5,545 bases of DNA, taken from positions 1-5,545 of the forward strand of contig JBEVDW010000274.1 in NCBI GenBank assembly GCA_040513115.1, written 5' to 3'. The position numbers and the translations under genes are program-made. Shown here piece after piece: positions 1-5,545 of this stretch. How positions within the stretch are numbered: the first letter of the stretch is position 1; each line of letters begins with the position of its first letter. The stretch is from DATELY01 sp040513115. Lineage in GTDB: Bacteria; Pseudomonadota; Gammaproteobacteria; Steroidobacterales; Steroidobacteraceae. The notes beneath the pieces are model-generated. The model ran no database searches and had not been told where the DNA came from. It saw nothing but the letters and a program-made list of their open reading frames with translations.

Positions 1-162
1 GCCAGCGATGGGGTCGTGAACCTCGCAGGGTTGCCCGCCGCTGCTCACCTCGCGGTGTTCCGTCTGATGCGAGAGCGAGTCATGCTCTCCGAGGAGAAGT
101 TCGACGTGATGATGAGTCGTTGGCTGGTGGGGCTTTCGAGTGCCCGCAGCAGCTGGACCTAG
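1..162 (+). CDS. C-terminal end of an unidentified protein (partial)
   Basis: The first reading frame is open from the window edge to a TAG at 160-162, giving 53 residues. Codons are GC-rich in third position, as expected for coding DNA in this host. The visible part begins with a small, apolar stretch (NLAGLPAAAHLAVFRL) and continues as a probable helix with mixed charge, ending in a Ser-rich tail. No family is recognisable from this remnant. The next gene starts only 14 bases after this stop, so the two are probably in the same transcript. The overlapping third frame is also open here but would encode an Arg-rich, low-quality product, so the first frame is preferred. Confidence 0.55.
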   Translation, partial: ASDGVVNLAGLPAAAHLAVFRLMRERVMLSEEKFDVMMSRWLVGLSSARSSWT

Positions 163-165
163 GAC

Positions 166-170
166 AGGAG
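166..170 (+). promoter_or_regulatory. Shine-Dalgarno site for the 429-residue protein
   Basis: AGGAG lies six bases before the ATG at 177, an ideal spacing. This decides the start: the in-frame TTG at 120 would add 19 residues, lies inside the preceding coding frame and has no comparable site. Confidence 0.7.
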
Positions 171-176
171 AAGACG

Positions 177-1466
177 ATGGCCAAGCAAGACGATGTATTG
201 CAGGCTTTGTCGGAAGCCGCGAGCGTCATCAACCAGCGCCGGGCGCTGGCGGTGCCACCCGACGTCAGCGGCGCGCTGCTGTCGCGGCCGGTGCCTCGCC
301 AACCCTACCCGCCCTGCATCGAGGTGCTGCTCTCCATGGTGCCGGCGGACGCCACAGATTTCGTGCGCGAAGATTTCGACGACTACTTCACCTACGAGGC
401 GGGCGTTGCTGACGTGAGCGATGCAGCCGTGAGCGGGTTGAATCCGGCGCTCGTCACGCTGCTCCGGCAAGGTAAACGCAACTGGTTGCCGGACTGCTGC
501 GCGTGCCTGCCGCTCGTGGTGCTAAAAGGTAAGCGCAACATTCCTCCGCCGGTGGCGTCGCCCGACCCCACGCCCGTCCTGCGGCATGGGCGCGTGTACG
601 CGGGCGACATTGTCTGGCTGTTTTATTACGAGCGGCTGGGCATTTTCAAGATTCTTGGCGCACTGCTCGACGACTACGCGACGCGCGGCCGGTTTCCGAT
701 CAGCAGCGGCGCCATCGATCCCACGAGCAGAGATGACAATGCCGCGCAGGCGCTCGAGATCATGGTCGAGCAGTTGAAGACCGGCGTGGCATCGTCAGTC
801 CGCGACCGTGACAGCTCCTACCGACGGGTGATGGGATGGACGAGCGACATTGGCCGCCAGGCTGGATCGCCTGCCATGGCCAATTCCGGCGTGGACAAGC
901 TGCTCAACAAGGCGATGAAGGAGATCCTGGCCTTCTATCGCGACCGCCGTTTGGCGCAGGCGATCCAGGGCACCCTGGGCGGCTCGACGCCGCCCACCAG
1001 CGCGACGTTGACGGCGATCGGTGACACGCTGCGCATCCTCAAGCAGCATCTGGAGCGCTTCGATTACGGCCGAAACTATTACAACGTGCTCAACGGGATT
1101 GTGTGGGTCATCGCGGGAATCTCGATCGTACGCGAGCTGCGAACATCGCTCGGCATTCCGGTGGCCTACAACAGCCCGCACGAGTACATCCCTGCCGCAT
1201 ACGACTTGCTGGTCGAGGGACGCGCAATGTCCACGCCCGATCCGAATCGATTCACGGTGCATCGCACATGCGCGCGCAACGGGCGTGACCTGGTGATGGA
1301 CATTGATGGGCTGAGCGATGCCGATCTCGCAGCGCCGATCGAAGGCGGACCGCTCGACGGCTGGCTGCGTCTGGTCGAACCGAAGGTGGAGGGCTATCGA
1401 ACTGCATACCAGACGCTCACAGGGCTCGACCTGGCGTCGGCGGTCAATTCGGAGCAAGCGGTGTGA
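177..1466 (+). CDS. Hypothetical protein of unknown family, first full gene of the effector operon
   Basis: The product has 429 residues from the ATG at 177. I do not recognise the family. It has no signal peptide. Residues 1-22 look helical, and a Cys-rich patch (DCCAC, residues 106-110) sits in an apolar context. An aromatic/apolar helix follows at about 146-160 (IVWLFYYERLGIFKIL). A long, mostly helical middle runs from about 188 to 295. A hydrophobic stretch at about 304-318 (VLNGIVWVIAGISIV) is rather short for a confident membrane span and may be a buried helix. The C-terminal 110 residues are mixed, with the segment DLVMDIDGL at 371-379. The stop overlaps the start of the protease gene by four bases, so the two are probably translationally coupled. 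It does not carry the N-terminal tag shared by the next four products, so it may be a partner or regulator rather than another tagged effector. That role is inference only. Confidence 0.8.
   Translation: MAKQDDVLQALSEAASVINQRRALAVPPDVSGALLSRPVPRQPYPPCIEVLLSMVPADATDFVREDFDDYFTYEAGVADVSDAAVSGLNPALVTLLRQGKRNWLPDCCACLPLVVLKGKRNIPPPVASPDPTPVLRHGRVYAGDIVWLFYYERLGIFKILGALLDDYATRGRFPISSGAIDPTSRDDNAAQALEIMVEQLKTGVASSVRDRDSSYRRVMGWTSDIGRQAGSPAMANSGVDKLLNKAMKEILAFYRDRRLAQAIQGTLGGSTPPTSATLTAIGDTLRILKQHLERFDYGRNYYNVLNGIVWVIAGISIVRELRTSLGIPVAYNSPHEYIPAAYDLLVEGRAMSTPDPNRFTVHRTCARNGRDLVMDIDGLSDADLAAPIEGGPLDGWLRLVEPKVEGYRTAYQTLTGLDLASAVNSEQAV
1451..1454 (+). promoter_or_regulatory. Shine-Dalgarno site for the protease GTG start
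   Basis: GGAG lies eight bases before GTG 1463-1465, inside the end of the previous gene. It supports the GTG start, which gives a four-base GTGA overlap with the upstream stop. Confidence 0.5.
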
Positions 1467-2326
1467 CGCAACTAGCGGAGCGCTTGGGACTGGAGCAGGA
1501 GCTCGATGTCTTGCGCGAAGGGGAGACGAGCTGCATCGACCCGGATGGCTCGAGCCGCAAAAGCGTCTCCGATGTCACCGTCACGCCGTACCGATGGATC
1601 TGCCTCATCGAGACCAAAACAGACCAGGAATCGGCGATAAGGCGCTCGACTGGGCTGCTCATCGGCATGCGGCATGTACTGACCGCCGGACACGTGGTCT
1701 ACCGCAAACGCGCGAAGTTCGAGAAAGTCGTGGTCAAGCCCGGGGCGCGCTCATCAGGGCCCGGCGTCGAGATCGCCTCACGCAACCGGTTTGTCTTGAG
1801 TGCGTACCGGAGCAAAGAGAGCAGCGCCGACGATCTTGGCGCTATCGAGCTGTCGAACGATGTTCAGTCTCGTGTGAAGACGGCGTTGAACCTGCGGTAT
1901 TTCGGAGACCCCGGACCACGCAAGCTCGCGCACGCCATGGGCCTGTATCCCACGGACCATATCCTGGGCTTGCCCAAAGTAACCGACGCGCAGTTAAGGA
2001 CGATGAAGGTGACGTCGATCGGATATCCGGGCGATCAGCGGCGATCTTTTGATGCAATGTACGAGGTGGAAGGCTCCATCAGGGCGATCAACCGGGAACG
2101 CGGCATCGCGGACGTGGTGATGGATGCGTGCACGGGCCAGAGTGGTGGGCCGGTATTCCTCTTCCATGACAACGACAACTATCTGATTGGCGTCGTCGCG
2201 AGCATCCACCTGCCGACAGCGTTGGCGCAGGTGGCGTTACTGACTCCGCCACGAGTCGATGCTCTACGCGGGGGCGTCAAGAAGCCACTGTTCACGGGGC
2301 CATTGCCGGCCAGGGACGACGGGTAA
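1463..2326 (+). CDS. Trypsin-fold serine protease, V8/glutamyl-endopeptidase-like (S1 family)
   Basis: This 287-residue protein carries all three landmarks of a chymotrypsin-fold serine protease. The His box is RHVLTAGHVV (His77), the Asp box is DDLGAIEL (probably Asp124) and the Ser box is TGQSGGPVF (Ser227, with the oxyanion-hole glycine before it). The segment SIGYPGD (185-191) between Asp and Ser, and IGVVAS (242-247) after Ser, resemble the V8-like branch of S1 proteases more than classic trypsin. Cleavage specificity cannot be read from this. There is no Sec signal peptide, no obvious activation propeptide and no membrane segment, so the enzyme is cytosolic or exported by a non-Sec route. 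Residues 6-18 (ERLGLEQELDVLR) match the N-terminal motif of the three downstream products. The GTG start overlaps the upstream stop by four bases, and the 43-codon ORF starts two bases after the TAA, so this gene sits in the middle of a tightly packed operon. Likely role: an effector protease working with its tagged neighbours (inference). Confidence 0.9.
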   Translation: MTQLAERLGLEQELDVLREGETSCIDPDGSSRKSVSDVTVTPYRWICLIETKTDQESAIRRSTGLLIGMRHVLTAGHVVYRKRAKFEKVVVKPGARSSGPGVEIASRNRFVLSAYRSKESSADDLGAIELSNDVQSRVKTALNLRYFGDPGPRKLAHAMGLYPTDHILGLPKVTDAQLRTMKVTSIGYPGDQRRSFDAMYEVEGSIRAINRERGIADVVMDACTGQSGGPVFLFHDNDNYLIGVVASIHLPTALAQVALLTPPRVDALRGGVKKPLFTGPLPARDDG

Positions 2327-2328
2327 GC

Positions 2329-2460
2329 ATGCGGGAGCGAACCCATTTCGAGCGTGAGATCTCGAGGCTGCGTCGCGACACCGTCCCGCAACGCAATTAC
2401 GACATTTCCGGCAGGCTCGCGAAGCCTTCGCGCGGGGAGCACATGAGCACCACGCCATGA
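2329..2460 (+). CDS. 43-residue tagged small protein (or relic of a tagged effector)
   Basis: An ATG two bases after the protease TAA opens a 43-codon frame ending in TGA at 2458-2460, which overlaps the next ATG (2457) by four bases. Its first 16 residues, MRERTHFEREISRLRR, match the N-termini of the neighbouring proteins. The rest is short and polar, with the segment NYDISGR at 23-29. The ribosome site is weak: AGGGA at 2312-2316 is 12 bases away, so translation probably depends on coupling to the protease gene. The paralogous N-terminus and the stop/start overlaps argue that the frame is real. It could be a small adaptor carrying only the tag, the remnant of a larger tagged gene, or a translated leader that couples the protease gene to the caspase-like gene. 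I cannot decide between these. Confidence 0.6.
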   Translation: MRERTHFEREISRLRRDTVPQRNYDISGRLAKPSRGEHMSTTP

Positions 2461-3923
2461 GAGAACGCATAGCCTTCGACACCGAAATGGCTGCTCTAGG
2501 CCTGCGCCGGGAGTATGAAGCCTTCGATGTCGGTCGCAGCGAGACAATCGACCATTTCCTGCGCAGTGAGAAGGATTGGCAACCGTGGAGAGTGCTGGCG
2601 CACCTCGACTGCGGTGCGCTGAAATTGACACGAAATAGCATCACCAGCGTCCTGAAAAAAGGTGACAGGCTCAAGAACGGTGATCGAATCGAACTCAAGT
2701 CGCCGCTGCCTCCAGCGTGTGCGAGCAAAGTTCAGACCATTCCCGAGGCTGACTACCGCGACTATTGTTTTGCGAACCCGAACCCCGCCGACGATTATGA
2801 GAAATTCGTTATTCAACTTCTCCGCCTGTATCCGCAGACGGTGGTTTTAAGCAACAGCATGATCGATTCGCTTGTTTCCTTTATCAGAAGTCTGAAAAAG
2901 GACGAGCGGCTGACGCATCCCGTTCGCAACCTGATCATTGCGTCGCACGCTTCCCGCACCGGCCGATTGGCAATGCGTTTGAATAGTGGAGCCACGGTCA
3001 AGGAAATTGCGTGGGAGGACCTGGAACCGATGCTGGCTTTGAAGTCGTTGGAAATCGATCCTCAATTGCTCGACCCGCGCCCGAAAGTCGGTAGCCAGAC
3101 GCGCCCCGCCCAACTGCATATCAAAGGCTGCAACATCGGCAACCCGCTCGCCCGCCCGTTTCTCGACCTTTTCAAAAAGGCGCTTGGCGGCAAGATACCG
3201 GTCACGGCCCCCAAGCATTTTCATTCGATGAAAGTAGTCCGGGAAATCAAAAAACGCGGCCAGCGGGTGATCTCGAACAAGATTGTGGAAATCTGGGAGT
3301 TCTTCAGTTACGAGTTTGTGCTCTTTCGGACGACGCAACTGGCCAACAAGGCCGATGCCTGTGCGGCATTTCTGGCAGCACCGGACATGAAGCTCATCGA
3401 CGGCAACGTTGTGCCTCAATCCGATTGGGACAGATGGATACCGCGCCAACTACCTCAGCCGGAAAAAACCGCGATCGTCAACGTTGCAGTGAGCTCGAGC
3501 CTATCCTCGAAGGCCGACACTGCCGATGGCCAATTTCGTTATCGAAAGACATTCTTTTTCGGCAAGGAGTGGCATCAGCTCGCTTTGTCCGCTGACCCCG
3601 GCACGGATGCCAAACGCAAGCAGGAGATCCGGAAGCGGCTGGAACAGAACGATGACCGATTCAAAACGGGTCATGCCTATCCTTTCTACGCGCGAACAGG
3701 CTTCAAAGACATCGATGCCTATCTCGATAGCTATACCTGGAGGTTCAGATTCAATGCGAGCAAGGGTGAGCTTTCGTATTCCGGAACAAGACATGAATAC
3801 ACAGTGCTTGCTCCAATCGTCGATCCGGCGAATAACACGCTGTTCATGAATCTGTTTCCTATTTCAGGGTCGCCAACGATTCAACTCGTCGAGACCGACA
3901 AACGATTTTTCGCTTCGGTGTGA
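2457..3923 (+). CDS. Candidate caspase-like (clan CD) cysteine protease with shared N-terminal tag
   Basis: This 488-residue protein begins with the tag MRERIAFDTEMAALGLRR. Residues about 45-82 look like a small beta-rich segment (LKKGDRLKNGDRIEL at 66-80). Residues about 126-260 have the layout of a caspase/CHAT/DUF4347-like core. A helix (SMIDSLVSFIRSL, 134-146) precedes a strand with a histidine, NLIIASHASRTGRLAMRL (158-175, His164). The next matching strand ends in a cysteine, QLHIKGCNIG (219-228, Cys225), followed by a helix (RPFLDLFKKAL) and the strand KIPVTAPKHF. A hydrophobic strand ending in His, then a strand ending in Gly-Cys, is the clan CD arrangement. The usual Gly after the His is Ala here, which lowers confidence. 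The C-terminal third (about 360-488) is beta-rich with many aromatics and is probably a separate domain. No signal peptide is visible. The start lacks a well-spaced ribosome site and overlaps the preceding stop as ATGA, so it is probably coupled. That the gene is real is near certain; the protease assignment rests on motif layout alone. Confidence 0.85.
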   Translation: MRERIAFDTEMAALGLRREYEAFDVGRSETIDHFLRSEKDWQPWRVLAHLDCGALKLTRNSITSVLKKGDRLKNGDRIELKSPLPPACASKVQTIPEADYRDYCFANPNPADDYEKFVIQLLRLYPQTVVLSNSMIDSLVSFIRSLKKDERLTHPVRNLIIASHASRTGRLAMRLNSGATVKEIAWEDLEPMLALKSLEIDPQLLDPRPKVGSQTRPAQLHIKGCNIGNPLARPFLDLFKKALGGKIPVTAPKHFHSMKVVREIKKRGQRVISNKIVEIWEFFSYEFVLFRTTQLANKADACAAFLAAPDMKLIDGNVVPQSDWDRWIPRQLPQPEKTAIVNVAVSSSLSSKADTADGQFRYRKTFFFGKEWHQLALSADPGTDAKRKQEIRKRLEQNDDRFKTGHAYPFYARTGFKDIDAYLDSYTWRFRFNASKGELSYSGTRHEYTVLAPIVDPANNTLFMNLFPISGSPTIQLVETDKRFFASV

Positions 3924-3927
3924 GTGC

Positions 3928-3980
3928 GCGAACGTGGTTCGCCGGCGGTATCCGTGTTCCGATGAGCTGGTGTGGCGAAC
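3928..3980 (+). repeat. Three-part inverted repeat in the gap before the last gene
   Basis: GCGAAC (3928-3933) pairs with GTTCGC (3937-3942) across a 3-base loop. GTTCGCC (3937-3943) pairs equally well with GGCGAAC (3974-3980) across 30 bases. The central segment cannot be in both stems at once. The second stem ends nine bases before the ribosome site of the last gene. There is no T-tract, so a simple intrinsic terminator is unlikely. Any regulatory effect is inference. Confidence 0.4.
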
Positions 3981-3989
3981 ATCCGTGAC

Positions 3990-3993
3990 AGGA
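3990..3993 (+). promoter_or_regulatory. Shine-Dalgarno site for the last gene
   Basis: AGGA lies seven bases before ATG 4001. Unlike the two ORFs before it, this gene has its own well-placed ribosome site, consistent with its separation from the preceding stop by 77 bases. Confidence 0.6.
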
Positions 3994-4000
3994 ATATGCC

Positions 4001-5404
4001 ATGAGCGAAAGGCGGCGTTTCGAACGTGAGCTCGAGGACCTGGGGGTACGCGAGCATTTTTTGCCACCATGGATCACCTTTCCACCCCCGCCGACCATCG
4101 GTTTCGAGTTCGATTTGAATTACGGAATCGATCGCCAGGTGCTAGCCGCACTTGCCGTCGACCACGCGACGTGGCCTCAAGAGCATGTCGCGGTCACCGA
4201 CCATAACGACGCTCCGGGCAAAGATGGGTTCAAGGTAAAGCTCGACGGCCCGCGCTATGAATTAGCGACCGAGCCCTTCGAAATCTGGAAAAGCGGAAAG
4301 GCCCGCTGGGGCACGGTCCTCAAAGACATGAGGGCGTTTACAACGAAAATGAACACGAAGTGCGGCAACGCCAAAGCGGACAAATCGGTCACCATCACAT
4401 TGCCGAGCGGCAACGCGAAAGTGGGACATCCTCGTCACTTCACGCTGGGGGAAGGACCCTTCGCATCGATTCCCATTCTCCCGCTTGGAGAAACGAAGAC
4501 TGCCTTTCGGGAAAGTTGCGGCGTTGCCGGTGTTCCTCAGGCTACCATCACGATCCCGATGGCGCGAGTCGATGACCTGGTTTCGGAAGTCAAGACTAGC
4601 GAACCGCAACGCCCCAACGATAGGCGGCCCGGACAATCGTTAAGTGGCTACTGGAGGCACCGCCAGGGCCTTCGCTCGCAGGCGCTTTACGATGCCCAAA
4701 GCGCCGTCAACAAGAGCCGAAATGAACACATCAGAAGGAAGACCAGGATAGATGCCACCACCATCGTCACGGACAGGAACTTCACCAAGACACTACAGGG
4801 GTTCATGATCCTGCTGGTCAGCTATCTTCGGACAAGCCAGTTGAAATATGACTTCGTTCCACCGAAGCCCAATCAAAGCAAGTCGTGGGACTACGAAGGG
4901 TTTGCCAAAGCTTATCTCCCGATCAATGTCAAGACGCCGTTTCGCCTGCTGTTCAAAGATCCGATCATGTCCGACGCCGAGCGCAAGGTTTTTCTCGAGC
5001 TATATGGAAATCCCGCCGTGCGCGATAACCTTTTTGCCCTGGCCGAGAAAGACAGTACGAAGCGTTCAGGGACGAACATGCTGTTTCCCGAAGGCCCCAA
5101 CGGCAGCGTTCGCTCGCACCAGGAAGTATTCTTCAATCACGCTCCGACGTGGGACGAGTTCGTCGACAAGACGATCAAGGACGATCCCCTGAAAGTCGAG
5201 AAGGTCAACACAATCAAAAAGAAGAAGCACGCGTTAGGTGATGAAGTGCTCTTTGCCCCTCTTATAACGATGATTCCGCAAGCGAGCATTGGCACGCTTG
5301 TGCCGCTCGAACTGCGTCGAATGGGATTTGCCTGGCTCAATGTCGGTGAATGGACCGACTTCGGCGACAGGTTGTTCGCGCTGGTCACAAAGCTGAATAG
5401 CTAG
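4001..5404 (+). CDS. Tagged protein of uncertain family, possibly amidoligase-like
   Basis: This 467-residue protein starts with the shared tag, MSERRRFERELEDLGVRE. A proline-rich linker (PPWITFPPPP, 22-31) separates the tag from the body, as expected for a detachable or flexible N-terminal module. The body opens with GFEFDL (34-39) and then DGPRYELATEPFEIW (82-96). A Gly-x-Glu-x-acidic strand followed by an Asp-Gly...Glu-Leu...Pro strand is reminiscent of the N-terminal half of amidoligases, ATP-dependent enzymes of the glutamine-synthetase/GCS fold. Later segments PQATITIPMARV (179-190) and FAKAYLPINVKTPFRLLF (301-318) look conserved in style, but I cannot place them firmly. The stretch at about 197-255 is basic and polar and may be an extended helix or linker. 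A hydrophobic helix at about 264-276 (LQGFMILLVSYL) is too short to call a membrane span. A Lys-rich patch (KKKK, 406-409) precedes the C-terminal domain. There is no signal peptide. The enzyme class is a weak inference, and a toxin or structural role is equally open. Confidence 0.85.
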   Translation: MSERRRFERELEDLGVREHFLPPWITFPPPPTIGFEFDLNYGIDRQVLAALAVDHATWPQEHVAVTDHNDAPGKDGFKVKLDGPRYELATEPFEIWKSGKARWGTVLKDMRAFTTKMNTKCGNAKADKSVTITLPSGNAKVGHPRHFTLGEGPFASIPILPLGETKTAFRESCGVAGVPQATITIPMARVDDLVSEVKTSEPQRPNDRRPGQSLSGYWRHRQGLRSQALYDAQSAVNKSRNEHIRRKTRIDATTIVTDRNFTKTLQGFMILLVSYLRTSQLKYDFVPPKPNQSKSWDYEGFAKAYLPINVKTPFRLLFKDPIMSDAERKVFLELYGNPAVRDNLFALAEKDSTKRSGTNMLFPEGPNGSVRSHQEVFFNHAPTWDEFVDKTIKDDPLKVEKVNTIKKKKHALGDEVLFAPLITMIPQASIGTLVPLELRRMGFAWLNVGEWTDFGDRLFALVTKLNS

Positions 5405-5458
5405 CCGCCGAGGCAGAACCGCATGAGCCGCGTTTCGCACGAGATGGTGCTCCATGCT

Positions 5459-5490
5459 AGACGTGATTCGCGAGCCTGAAGCTCACGTCT
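5459..5490 (+). terminator. Inverted repeat after the last gene, possible transcription end
   Basis: AGACGTGA (5459-5466) and TCACGTCT (5483-5490) are perfect 8-base inverted copies. Inside them TTC (5467-5469) pairs with GAA (5478-5480), leaving a 2-base bulge and an 8-base loop. It begins 55 bases after the last stop. No run of T follows, so it is either a non-canonical terminator or an operator-like palindrome. Nothing else is supported in 5405-5545. Confidence 0.35.
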
Positions 5491-5545
5491 CGTGTACCTG
5501 TTTCGGTGCGTTGAATACCCTCATTCCGTAAGCTTCTCCTCTGGT

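Noticed and set aside
67..162. A tag-like start MRERVMLSEEKFDV in the first partial frame, as a 31-residue small ORF
   Set aside because: The frame is open upstream to the window edge with good codon use, there is no ribosome site at 67, and two key positions fail (Ser for the acidic residue, Lys for the second apolar residue). Probably chance, though worth remembering if the tag is confirmed.
120..176. TTG start extending the first full gene by 19 residues
   Set aside because: The extension lies inside the preceding coding frame and has no ribosome site, while ATG 177 has AGGAG six bases upstream.
795..1457. 220-residue open frame on the minus strand inside the first gene
   Set aside because: Antisense to a gene with sound codon use and good start. 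The product is Arg- and Ala-rich with no recognisable motif, typical of GC-rich shadow frames.
1318..2052. 244-residue + strand frame bridging the first gene and the protease
   Set aside because: Out of frame with the clear protease motifs, very rich in Arg, and would overlap two well supported genes.
2847..3449. 200-residue open frame on the minus strand inside the caspase-like gene
   Set aside because: Fully antisense to the better supported gene, with no motif and shadow-like composition.
3920..3988. 22-residue GTG-started ORF overlapping the caspase-like stop (begins MSARTWF)
   Set aside because: It overlaps as GTGA and faintly resembles MRERTHF, but lacks the acidic and apolar tag positions and has no ribosome site. 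It may be a degraded tag copy but cannot be supported.
5423..5479. 18-residue ORF after the last gene
   Set aside because: Very short, no tag pattern, runs into the inverted repeat, no supporting ribosome site.
5483..5545. Possible 3' end of a minus-strand gene entering from the right edge
   Set aside because: Two minus-strand frames run in from the edge for only 7 and 20 codons before stopping (at 5521 and 5483). Too short to call either way.
1..5545. CRISPR array, tRNA, rRNA, insertion sequence or attachment sites
   Set aside because: No regularly spaced direct repeats, no tRNA-like or rRNA-like segments, and no transposase motifs or terminal repeats were seen on reading the window.

Overview
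The window is a compact, GC-rich bacterial segment in which every supported gene is on the + strand. High GC, GTG starts, Shine-Dalgarno-like sites and overlapping stop/start codons suggest a proteobacterium. A Burkholderiales-like or similar host is only a guess, because no housekeeping marker is present.

Layout: the 3' end of an unidentified gene (1-162) is followed by a 429-residue protein of unknown family (177-1466). It overlaps by 4 bases a trypsin-fold serine protease of V8-like type with a complete His/Asp/Ser triad (1463-2326). Two bases after that stop begins a 43-codon ORF (2329-2460), which overlaps by 4 bases a 488-residue protein with a candidate caspase-like (clan CD) His/Cys dyad (2457-3923). 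After a 77-base gap containing competing inverted repeats comes a 467-residue protein of uncertain family with weak amidoligase-like features (4001-5404). The last 141 bases hold only an inverted repeat that could mark the end of the operon.

The main observation is that four consecutive products (protease, 43-residue peptide, caspase-like protein and last protein) share one short N-terminal motif. It reads E-R-x-x-[F/L]-[E/D]-x-E-[I/L/M]-x-x-L, fits a charged amphipathic helix, and starts at residue 3 in three of them and residue 6 in the protease. The bodies of these proteins look unrelated. This is the pattern expected if different effectors carry a common docking, cargo or delivery tag. 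None has a visible Sec signal peptide.

My reading, an inference, is a co-translated effector module with two different protease types plus a third possible enzyme. The tag would bring them to a common partner, such as an assembly hub, a compartment or an injection apparatus, that is not visible here. The 429-residue first protein lacks the tag and could be a partner or regulator, but nothing in its sequence identifies its role.
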